In this document: positions 23,100-31,183 of the stretch, one piece after another
Layout: each line of letters starts with the position of its first letter
Position numbering within the stretch: the first letter of the stretch is position 1
Source of the DNA: Pseudomonas sp. FP2196
Lineage (GTDB): Bacteria > Pseudomonadota > Gammaproteobacteria > Pseudomonadales > Pseudomonadaceae
Assembly: GCF_030687715.1 (NCBI RefSeq)
Contig: NZ_CP117445.1
Coordinates: 1-64,000 of the forward strand
Length of the DNA: 64,000 bases
Direction of reading: 5' to 3'
Position numbers and translations under genes: made by a program
Notes under the pieces: model-generated
What the model saw: the letters and a program-made list of their open reading frames with translations, nothing else
Told to the model about the DNA's origin: nothing
Databases searched by the model: none

Positions 23100-23768
23100 A
23101 TGGACACTACGGATTTACAACTAACGGATTATCTGCAGGCACTTCAGGCAACATTCAAAAGTCGCCATGAAGATTGCCGGATCGTTATTCTTGAAGCGGG
23201 ATCAGATACGCGCGAATTCGAACGGTTTATTGGTCGTCAATTTCGTCTTCGACTGCAACATTACATGCTGACATCCAGAGCCAGATTGCTTGAAACGAGG
23301 CTGGCGGCGACGGCGCGAAGTACCCACTTTCTGCTGTATCAACACGAGCAACTGGTGGCGGTATTAAGAGTGACGCCATCGCCTTTCGAATGGGCCTCAC
23401 TGGCGCACCAGCATGTGTCTCCCACCGTGGTGCTGTCGCGCCACGTCGAGTTCAGCCGGTTGATCACTCTCTCGCGAGGCCACCTGGCTGTTCCGATCAA
23501 CAGCCTGCTGGCGGCAGCCACCGAGTGGGCGATCAGGCATGGATATCAGGGTGTCACCGCCCTCTGCCGATCGCCACAACGGCGACTGTTCCAGCGATTC
23601 GGCCTGACCCCTATTACCTCCGATCCCCTTCATATCGAACAACGCGCTCGCGGCGACTACTGGCTGTTGTCAGCGCAATGGCAGCAAATCCTTGCAGCCG
23701 TTGAACAACCTGATCACCCCTCCTTCAACACCCCGGAGAACCACGATGAATACGCACATCAGTTTTGA
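23100..23768 (+). CDS. LuxI/FeeM-like GNAT-fold acyltransferase (accessory operon gene 1)
   Basis: A 222-residue protein that I place in the autoinducer-synthase/N-acyl-amino-acid-synthase branch of the GNAT fold. The FRLRLQHYM segment (about 47-55) recalls the R-L-R-Y motif of these families. HFLLYQHEQLVAVLRV (about 80-95) matches their central strands, and VEFSRLITLSRG (about 119-130) the conserved E-x-S-R-L/F motif. By analogy it would move an acyl chain from acyl-ACP or acyl-CoA to an amine; the substrate is unknown. GGAGAAGGA precedes ATG 23100. Its 3' end overlaps gene 2 by 23 bases. No LuxR-type gene is nearby. The family call is moderate, the function speculative. Confidence 0.6.
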   Translation: MDTTDLQLTDYLQALQATFKSRHEDCRIVILEAGSDTREFERFIGRQFRLRLQHYMLTSRARLLETRLAATARSTHFLLYQHEQLVAVLRVTPSPFEWASLAHQHVSPTVVLSRHVEFSRLITLSRGHLAVPINSLLAAATEWAIRHGYQGVTALCRSPQRRLFQRFGLTPITSDPLHIEQRARGDYWLLSAQWQQILAAVEQPDHPSFNTPENHDEYAHQF

Positions 23769-24480
23769 ACAACAGTTGATCCTGCTTGATAAACGTATCG
23801 AACAATCGTGGGCCGATATTCTGGATAATTCGCGGTTGGTAAACGCCATACGCGAGGGCAGTGTTTCCAAGGCGTTATATGCGATCTACATGATAGAAAC
23901 CTTTCACTACACAGCCCACAATGCGCGAAATCAGGGGTTGGTGGGTGTGCGCCATGCCGATAACCCGGTTTATGCAAAGTTCTGTTTTGAACATGCAGCG
24001 CAAGAGGTCGGTCATGAAAAAATGGCGCTGCATGATGTCATGAGTCTTGGCCTGAAAAATGAAAAGTTCGAGATTCCGTCCGCGCTTCCGGCAACCGAAG
24101 TACTGATTGCTTACTTGTACTGGATTTCCTTCACCGGTAATCCGTTACAACGATTGGGGTACAGTTATTGGGCAGAAAATGCCTATCAATTCATCACCCC
24201 GTTGATCAATAACCTGAGCGAAACCCTGGCGCTAAAACCGGCTCAGTTGACGTTCTTCGTTGCGCATTCCGACATCGATGTCGAGCACTTCAATGAAATC
24301 AAACTCATCCTGCAGCGTACTTGCAAAAATGAGCACGACTGGGATGCCGTTGCCAATGTAATGGAAACCAGCTTGCGGCTGACCGGCAACATGCTGGAAG
24401 CCGTTTATGAGCAGTATGAGGCTTGGCAAAACGGCCATGCGTCCCGTTATGACTTCCTCCATGCCCTGGATAACTCATGA
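23746..24480 (+). CDS. Heme-oxygenase-like diiron oxidase (accessory operon gene 2)
   Basis: A 244-residue all-helical protein of the TenA/PqqC/CADD-like 'iron-containing redox enzyme' type. A full six-ligand set can be placed: E51 and H58 in IETFHYTAHNAR, E144 in YWAENAYQF, and H174, D178, H181 in FVAHSDIDVEHFNEI. The spacings 7, 4 and 3 equal those I recall for the diiron site of Chlamydia CADD. Such enzymes use O2 for N-oxygenation, C-C cleavage or desaturation. ATG 23746 has GGAGAA upstream. A hand count gives about 45% G+C over the first 120 bases, lower than its housekeeping neighbours, suggesting transfer. Confidence 0.75.
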   Translation: MNTHISFEQQLILLDKRIEQSWADILDNSRLVNAIREGSVSKALYAIYMIETFHYTAHNARNQGLVGVRHADNPVYAKFCFEHAAQEVGHEKMALHDVMSLGLKNEKFEIPSALPATEVLIAYLYWISFTGNPLQRLGYSYWAENAYQFITPLINNLSETLALKPAQLTFFVAHSDIDVEHFNEIKLILQRTCKNEHDWDAVANVMETSLRLTGNMLEAVYEQYEAWQNGHASRYDFLHALDNS

Positions 24481-24522
24481 ACACTTCACGTCGAGTGTCA
24501 GAACCGAGGGAAGGAGGCAGGC

Positions 24523-25617
24523 ATGTCTGACTATTTCCAGCGGTTGAATTATGCGCTGGGGGATGAAGACACAGCGCTCGAATACGCAATCCTCCCCAAG
24601 CACGCCAGACACGTGGTGGGTATCGCCGGGAGTGGCGGGCGGCTTTTACCGTTGTTGGCCCGCAGTCCGGCGCGTATGACCTGCACCGATATCAGCGCGC
24701 CGCAACTGGCATTTACCCGGCTGCGATTCGCCTTGCTGGAACAGACCGATCACGAGTCGTTCATGGCATTCATGGGTTACCGGACAGACAGTTCGACCAA
24801 GCGACGCCAGTCCATATTTCGGCATCTGGATTTGCCGCAGGCCGATCGACACTGGTTGACCGAGTTGTTCCAGTCCCGCCACTGGCAAGCGCCGATCTAC
24901 ATGGGAGCCTTCGAGCAGACCCTGCAGCGATTGGCGAAGGTCAACCGACTGTTTACCGGCAAGGCAGGTCGTGAAATTTTTCACTGCCGCGACCTTGGCG
25001 AGCAAATCGAGTATTACCAGACCCGCTTTCCCTTCAAACGCTGGAAGGCTGTGATCGCGCTGTTGGGCAACGCAGCGGTACTCAATTCCCTGCTCTACAA
25101 AGGCTCGTTCCCGCCCAACAACCTGGGCATCAGTTCCCGCGCGGCATACCTGGAAATTTTTCACGCCTTGTTCACCGCTCAGGTGGTGCGCGAGAGCTTC
25201 TTTCTGCAAATGCTGTTTTTCGGTGAGCTGCGTTACCCGGAAGGTTTTCCGCTGGAGTGCGCGCCGAAGATTTTCAAGCGTGCCCGTGAGGCGCTTCAAC
25301 AGTGCGAGCTGCGGGTGGTACAGGCCGACATTCTCGACTGCGTTGCCACGCTCACGGAGGTCGACTTCGTCTCGCTCTCGGACGTCCCTTCTTTCATGCC
25401 CGAAGCTGACGGCGCGAGTGTCTTGCAGCGGTTACGCCCGTCCCTGGCCGAAGAGGCGCTGACGGTCATGCGTGGCCATTTGCACGTCGTCCAGCCCGAT
25501 TGTGCAGGCTTCGGCGATATCACCGCCGACTACCCGAAAGCGATTGCACGAGAAAGAACCCAGCTCTGGCGTGTGCAGGTCTATCGCCGGACATCATCTT
25601 TGCAGGTATCTCGATGA
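24523..25617 (+). CDS. DUF3419/BtaA-like 3-amino-3-carboxypropyl transferase (accessory operon gene 3)
   Basis: A 364-residue protein resembling the BtaA (DUF3419) family, which moves the 3-amino-3-carboxypropyl group of SAM to diacylglycerol. It opens with the family-like FQRLNYALGDEDTALEYAIL, followed by a Rossmann SAM site (about 31-60: VVGIAGSGGRLLPLL, then the acidic residue in CTDISAPQL). LSDVPSFM (about 288-295) is a late motif. No BtaB-type N-methyltransferase is present, so the route to the betaine lipid DGTS is not complete here; the acceptor may be a non-lipid pathway intermediate. An AGGAGGCAGGC site precedes ATG 24523. The stop overlaps the next start as ATGA. Confidence 0.7.
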   Translation: MSDYFQRLNYALGDEDTALEYAILPKHARHVVGIAGSGGRLLPLLARSPARMTCTDISAPQLAFTRLRFALLEQTDHESFMAFMGYRTDSSTKRRQSIFRHLDLPQADRHWLTELFQSRHWQAPIYMGAFEQTLQRLAKVNRLFTGKAGREIFHCRDLGEQIEYYQTRFPFKRWKAVIALLGNAAVLNSLLYKGSFPPNNLGISSRAAYLEIFHALFTAQVVRESFFLQMLFFGELRYPEGFPLECAPKIFKRAREALQQCELRVVQADILDCVATLTEVDFVSLSDVPSFMPEADGASVLQRLRPSLAEEALTVMRGHLHVVQPDCAGFGDITADYPKAIARERTQLWRVQVYRRTSSLQVSR

Positions 25618-26882
25618 GCACTCAGCAACCCACCGTCAATTGGCTCAAAAACCGTGTTCGGCAGGCGCGTGAAGATCAGCAACAGTTGTTCGATGCCGGG
25701 CTCAACGGCCTGAAGCTGGCACAACGCGAAGGCAAGGAGATCGAGTTGAGCAGCGGCGAGCGTCTCACCGAGTTTCTCTCATGCTCCTATCTGGGGCTTG
25801 AGTGCGATCCCCGCCTGATTCGAGGTGCCGTGGACACCGTCGAAACCTTCGGCGTGCAGTTCGCCGCTGCACGAACCCGGGCACTGTTGCCGCCAATGCG
25901 TGAACTCGATGAACAGTTGAGCCGGATATTCCAGGGGTACGCGGTCACCTTCAACTCGGTGGGCAGTGCACATCTGGGCTGTCTGCCGTTACTGGGATCC
26001 GGCGAATTGCCGTCCTATCCGTTGCGCCGTGGCCCGGGCTGGATCGTCGACCGGGCGGCCCACGCTTCAATGCAAGTGCTGCAAGGGATTCTTTGGCAGT
26101 TCGGCCCTGTACAGCGTTGCGATTGCAGGGATATGGAGCAAGTCGAGCAGGCGTGTTCGGCGGCAGTAGCGGCTGGTAATACACCGATCATCCTGACCGA
26201 CAGCATTGGCTCGATGCGCGGCGTGTATCCGATCAATCGACTGTTGCAACTGGCGGAGCGCTTTGAAGGGTATCTGTATGCGGATGACGCCCACGGCACT
26301 TCGATCCACGGTGTGGCGGGGGGTGGTTATGCCCTTGCCACTGGCGATGAGCGCTTGCGTGAACGCTTGATCCTTCTGTCCTCGCTGTCCAAGGCGTTTG
26401 GGGCTACCGGCGGGGCGATCACCGTGCGCACGGCGGACGATGCCGAGATGATACGGCGCCATGCATCGACCTATACGTTCGGTGGGCCACTGTCGATGGG
26501 CGGGGTTGGCGCGGCAGTCGCCTCCGGAAAAATCCATCTTTCGCCGCAGCTGGGCGAGCTGCAAGCGGCCCTGTGGCGAAATGTAGCCCTGATCGACGGT
26601 TTGCTCGGACCGGTTCTGGGCAACCATGAAGTCGCGTCGCCCATTCGCTTCGTGCGGGTCGGTGCCGAGCGTGACGCGATCAGTCTGGCGCTGCACCTGC
26701 GGCGGCAAGCGATTGCCGTCACCACCGCTTTGTTTCCGGTGGTGGCCAAAGGCGAGGCGATTCTGCGTCTTGCGATCAGCGCCAATCATAGTCAGGCCCA
26801 GTTGGCGTGCCTGGCCAATGCCGTCAAGGGCGGTTTCGATGAGTTGGGTATTCGTCAAAGAGGAAGTGGCGATGGTCGATGA
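25614..26882 (+). CDS. Alpha-oxoamine synthase, PLP-dependent (accessory operon gene 4)
   Basis: A 422-residue fold-type I PLP enzyme of the alpha-oxoamine synthase group (BioF, Kbl, serine palmitoyltransferase, CqsA), which condenses an amino acid with an acyl thioester and usually releases CO2. H150 in VDRAAHASMQ would stack on PLP, D225 and H227 lie in YADDAHGTSIHG, and K260 in SSLSKAFGATGG is the Schiff-base lysine. The substrate cannot be read from sequence, but it is not biotin bioF by context. ATG 25614 overlaps the previous stop by four bases, and the end overlaps gene 5 by 11 bases. Confidence 0.85.
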   Translation: MSTQQPTVNWLKNRVRQAREDQQQLFDAGLNGLKLAQREGKEIELSSGERLTEFLSCSYLGLECDPRLIRGAVDTVETFGVQFAAARTRALLPPMRELDEQLSRIFQGYAVTFNSVGSAHLGCLPLLGSGELPSYPLRRGPGWIVDRAAHASMQVLQGILWQFGPVQRCDCRDMEQVEQACSAAVAAGNTPIILTDSIGSMRGVYPINRLLQLAERFEGYLYADDAHGTSIHGVAGGGYALATGDERLRERLILLSSLSKAFGATGGAITVRTADDAEMIRRHASTYTFGGPLSMGGVGAAVASGKIHLSPQLGELQAALWRNVALIDGLLGPVLGNHEVASPIRFVRVGAERDAISLALHLRRQAIAVTTALFPVVAKGEAILRLAISANHSQAQLACLANAVKGGFDELGIRQRGSGDGR

Positions 26883-28170
26883 TCCGATGAGTCATGCAAA
26901 CCAGGCTTTTATGCGCAAATTGGCCCATGCACGGTCACTGCCGTGGTTCTGTGCGTTGTGTCCGCAGATCCTGCACGTGCAGAGCCCGGAGGATTTGCAT
27001 CGGCTGCCGATTCAAGCCGTCGAGGACGAGCACGGTGGTGTGCTGTTCTCCGTGCTTGGTGAGGCTTCGCATCGTGCACCGGGTGGCGGACTGACCCTGA
27101 CGTCGGGAGGCAGCACCGGTAACCGCAAACACATCACCCATTCCTGGGCATTCAACGCCAGTATCGTGCTGCTGGGGGCGCGGATGTTTGGGGGCGCGAA
27201 CGAACGTCCAGCTGTTGTCGTTAACTGCCTGACTGCCGGTGAAATGCAAGGCGCTTTTCAGTATGCCGCGGCCATCGTCCAGCACATCGGTGCACGGTTG
27301 TTGCCCGCCGGATCGGTGATGGGCTTTACGCGGGTTGCCGAGCTGATTCAGGCCCAAGCGGCCGATGCGCTGATTTGCACGCCCTCCTTCGCGGCGGCGC
27401 TGTTCAACCATGACGATATCGATGCCACACAGTTGGCCAGTCTGAGATGGCTCTATTACATCGGGGAACCCTGCAGCAAACCGCTGCGCGAGCAATTGGC
27501 TCGGGACTGGCCTGAAATCAGAGTTCGATCGCTGGGCTACAGCTCGACGGAGACCGGCCCCATCGGCTTTCAGTGCGCACACCTGGAGCATGGTTTTTAT
27601 CATCTGCACGCCGATGCGATGCTGACCGAAGTCGTTGACCCATTGACCCTGCAAGCAGTAGCTGAAGGCGAAAGCGGGGAGTTTCTGCTGACGTCGCTAC
27701 TGCCCGATCATGTGCCGCTGTTGCGTTATCGGATTGGTGATCGTGGGCGAGTTCTGCTTCAGGAATCGAATTGCGCGTGTGGCAGCAACTTGCCGGTGCT
27801 GGAACTGCGGGGGCGGGTCGAAACGTCGATCAAACTGGGTGGCGCGATCATTACGCAGCGACAGGTCATGAGCGTACTCGCCCAAGCGTTGCCCGACCTG
27901 AACGCTAACGATGTTCAGGTACAAATCAATCGACAGGCCAACGGGGCACGAATGCGTCTGGTCATGGCTCAGGACAAACTGCCAGCCAGTGCAGAAGCCG
28001 CCATCGAACAGGCGTTGCATAACGAAGCGCAAGCGAGCGCTTTGCTCAGGCTGCCCGGAGTACTGGGATTGAGGGTGCAGCGTCTTGCCCGCAGCGGTTT
28101 CGAAACAACCTCCGCCGGCAAGACGCCGTTTTTTTTTGAGGTGGACGCTGCCCCGGATTCACCGGAGTAG
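26872..28170 (+). CDS. PaaK/CapK-like AMP-forming acyl ligase (accessory operon gene 5)
   Basis: A 432-residue adenylate-forming enzyme resembling phenylacetate-CoA ligase and CapK/LuxE-like proteins. The phosphate-binding motif TSGGSTG is at 77-83, GYSSTETG near 220 matches the A5 region, and YRIGDRGRV matches the ribose-binding motif. A C-terminal swivelling domain follows (from about 320). It would activate a carboxylic acid as acyl-AMP and then thioester. No carrier protein is encoded nearby, so CoA or a distant carrier is needed. ATG 26872 has AGGAAG upstream; ATG 26887 is an alternative. It ends 7 bases before the convergent qor stop with no terminator. Confidence 0.8.
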   Translation: MVDDPMSHANQAFMRKLAHARSLPWFCALCPQILHVQSPEDLHRLPIQAVEDEHGGVLFSVLGEASHRAPGGGLTLTSGGSTGNRKHITHSWAFNASIVLLGARMFGGANERPAVVVNCLTAGEMQGAFQYAAAIVQHIGARLLPAGSVMGFTRVAELIQAQAADALICTPSFAAALFNHDDIDATQLASLRWLYYIGEPCSKPLREQLARDWPEIRVRSLGYSSTETGPIGFQCAHLEHGFYHLHADAMLTEVVDPLTLQAVAEGESGEFLLTSLLPDHVPLLRYRIGDRGRVLLQESNCACGSNLPVLELRGRVETSIKLGGAIITQRQVMSVLAQALPDLNANDVQVQINRQANGARMRLVMAQDKLPASAEAAIEQALHNEAQASALLRLPGVLGLRVQRLARSGFETTSAGKTPFFFEVDAAPDSPE

Positions 28171-28177
28171 CCTGGTA

Positions 28178-29155
28178 TCACGGCAACAGGATGGTGGATC
28201 CGGTGGTGCGTCGCGCCGACAGTTCGGTTTGCGCCTTCGCCGCATCAGCCAGCGGATAACGCTGGCTGACATCCACCTTCAACTTGCCCCTGATGATCAT
28301 CTCGAACAGTTCATCGGCCATTCGCTGCAGGTTCTCGGCATTGTTGGCATAAGTCGCCAGTGTCGGCCGGGTTACATAGAGCGAGCCCTTGGCGGCAAGA
28401 ATGCCCAGGTTCACCCCGTCCACCGCGCCGGAAGCATTACCGAAGCTCACGACCAGGCCGCGTGGCGACACGCTGTCGAGGGACGTCAGCCAGGTGTCCT
28501 TGCCGACGCCGTCATAGACCACCGGGACTTTCTTGCCGTCAGTCAGTTCGAGCACGCGCTGTGCAACGTTTTCATGGCTGTAATCGATCGTCGCCCAAGC
28601 GCCGTTGGCCTTGGCCAGTTCGGCTTTTTCCTTGGAACTGACGGTGCCGATCAGCTTCACGCCCAGTGCCTTGGCCCATTGGCAGGCCAGCGACCCGACG
28701 CCCCCGGCAGCGGCGTGGAACAGAATGGTTTCGCCACCCTTGAGCTCATAAGTCTGGCGCAGCAGGTACTGCACGGTCAGACCCTTTAGCATCACCCCGG
28801 CAGCCGTCTCGAAGCTGATTTCGTCCGGCAGATGCACCAGATTGGCTTCAGGCAAAATGTGCAATTCGCTATAGGCGCCCAACGGGCCGCTGCCATAGGC
28901 CACGCGATCACCGACTTTAAATCGGGTGACGTCGCTGCCAACGGCGTCAACGATGCCCGCACCTTCTGCGCCCAGACCAGACGGCAGCGCCGGCGGTGCA
29001 TAGAGGCCGCTGCGGTAGTAGGTATCGATGAAGTTCAGGCCGATCGCCTTGTTGGCCACCCGCACCTGTTGCGGGCCGGGGGCGGGGGGCTGGTAGTCAA
29101 CATATTCGAGTACTTCGGGGCCGCCGTGGGCGCGGAACTGGATACGCTTTGCCAT
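28178..29155 (-). CDS. qor: NADPH:quinone oxidoreductase, zinc-independent MDR family
   Basis: A 325-residue medium-chain reductase. It starts MAKRIQFRAHGGPEVLEYVDY, has the GroES-like N-terminal domain and the nucleotide-binding loop HAAAGGVGSLACQWAKALG (about 147-165). The catalytic zinc ligands of alcohol dehydrogenases are absent, as in Qor. It is divergent from hemF with 162 bases between, and convergent with the accessory operon. Confidence 0.93.
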   Translation of the reverse strand: MAKRIQFRAHGGPEVLEYVDYQPPAPGPQQVRVANKAIGLNFIDTYYRSGLYAPPALPSGLGAEGAGIVDAVGSDVTRFKVGDRVAYGSGPLGAYSELHILPEANLVHLPDEISFETAAGVMLKGLTVQYLLRQTYELKGGETILFHAAAGGVGSLACQWAKALGVKLIGTVSSKEKAELAKANGAWATIDYSHENVAQRVLELTDGKKVPVVYDGVGKDTWLTSLDSVSPRGLVVSFGNASGAVDGVNLGILAAKGSLYVTRPTLATYANNAENLQRMADELFEMIIRGKLKVDVSQRYPLADAAKAQTELSARRTTGSTILLP

Positions 29156-29205
29156 CTGCCTGCTCTCCTTGGGTCTTTTGTAAGCCCCCTATCCAACTCC
29201 CATGC

Positions 29206-29219
29206 TTGATCTTCGTCAA
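29206..29219. promoter_or_regulatory. Anr/Dnr (FNR-type) box upstream of hemF
   Basis: TTGATCTTCGTCAA matches the consensus TTGAT-N4-ATCAA at 9 of 10 specified positions. It lies 99 bases before the hemF start. Anr/Dnr control of hemF is, as I recall, established in P. aeruginosa. Confidence 0.75.
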
Positions 29220-29296
29220 CTGCGGCGCGCTGGTCTGCGGTGGTATGCTACGCGCCCATTTGCGCCGCCCCCCGCCTGCGGGGCGCCGCGTAGTGA

Positions 29297-30232
<936 letters not shown>

Positions 30233-30245
30233 ACGAGGAGTTGTG

Positions 30246-31067
30246 ATGGATCGTTACGTTGTTTTCGGTAACCCGATCGGCCATAGCAAGTCGCCGATGA
30301 TTCACAAACTGTTTGCCGAACAAACCGGGCAGAGTCTCGACTACAGCACCCTGCTGGCGCCGCTCGACGACTTCACCGGCTGCGCCACGGCGTTTTTCCA
30401 GCAAGGTCGCGGCGCCAACGTCACCGTGCCGTTCAAAGAAGATGCCTATCGCCTGGCCAACAGCCTGACCGCCCGCGCACAGCGTGCCGGTGCAGTGAAT
30501 ACCTTGAGCAAACTGGCCGATGGTTTGCTGCTCGGTGACAACACCGACGGCGCCGGGCTGGTGCGCGATCTTACGGTGAATGCCGGGTTCAACCTGACCG
30601 GCAAGCGCATTCTGCTGCTCGGCGCCGGTGGCGCGGTGCGTGGAGCGTTGGAGCCTTTGCTGGCAGAGAAACCGGCCTCGGTGATCATCGCCAATCGCAC
30701 GGTGGACAAGGCCGAACTGCTGGCCGAATTGTTCTGCGATCTTGGGCCGGTGTCGGCCAGTGGTTTCGACTGGTTGCGCGAGCCGGTGGACGTGATCATC
30801 AACGCCACTTCCGCCAGCCTTACCGGCGAAGTGCCGCCGATTGCGCCAAGCCTGATCGAGCCGGGCAAAACCCTGTGCTACGACATGATGTACGGCAAGG
30901 AGCCGACCGCGTTCTGCCGCTGGGCCACCGAGCATGGCGCGGCGGTGTCGATGGATGGCTTGGGGATGTTGGCTGAGCAGGCGGCTGAGGCGTTCTTCCT
31001 GTGGCGTGGCGTGCGCCCTGATACCGCACCGGTACTCGCCGAGCTACGCCGCCAGTTGGCCCAATAA
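30246..31067 (+). CDS. aroE: Shikimate dehydrogenase (NADP+)
   Basis: A 273-residue enzyme reducing 3-dehydroshikimate in aromatic amino acid synthesis. The substrate-binding start is [17 protein letters not shown]; the catalytic lysine is in [11 protein letters not shown]; the NADP site is [17 protein letters not shown] followed by NRTVDKA. GAGGAG at 30235-30240 is spaced correctly for ATG 30246, better than for the GTG immediately before it. Confidence 0.97.
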   Translation: MDRYVVFGNPIGHSKSPMIHKLFAEQTGQSLDYSTLLAPLDDFTGCATAFFQQGRGANVTVPFKEDAYRLANSLTARAQRAGAVNTLSKLADGLLLGDNTDGAGLVRDLTVNAGFNLTGKRILLLGAGGAVRGALEPLLAEKPASVIIANRTVDKAELLAELFCDLGPVSASGFDWLREPVDVIINATSASLTGEVPPIAPSLIEPGKTLCYDMMYGKEPTAFCRWATEHGAAVSMDGLGMLAEQAAEAFFLWRGVRPDTAPVLAELRRQLAQ

Positions 31068-31074
31068 ATAGCCA

Positions 31075-31163
31075 TGTGGGAGCGAGCCTGCTCGCGAAAG
31101 CGGTCTGTCTGACACATCAATGTTGGATGTGCCGCAGTCTTCGCGAGCAGGCTCGCTCCCACA
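31075..31163. repeat. REPIN: inverted pair of REP units
   Basis: Arms 31075-31098 and 31140-31163 are exact 24-base reverse complements with the same core as the repeat at 15529. It lies between the 3' ends of the convergent aroE and SulP genes. Confidence 0.9.
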
Positions 31164-31183
31164 AGGATTACCTCGATCGCCAA

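Noticed and set aside
24523..25617. Complete betaine-lipid (DGTS) locus
   Set aside because: Only the BtaA-like enzyme is present; the methyltransferase BtaB is missing and the neighbours point to another pathway.
25614..26882. Assigning the PLP enzyme as biotin bioF
   Set aside because: The oxoamine-synthase motifs are shared by several enzymes, and no other biotin gene is nearby.
22828..28170. Integrative element or genomic island with recombinase
   Set aside because: There is no integrase, transposase, tRNA or clear direct repeat at the borders, so transfer is suggested only by position and base composition.
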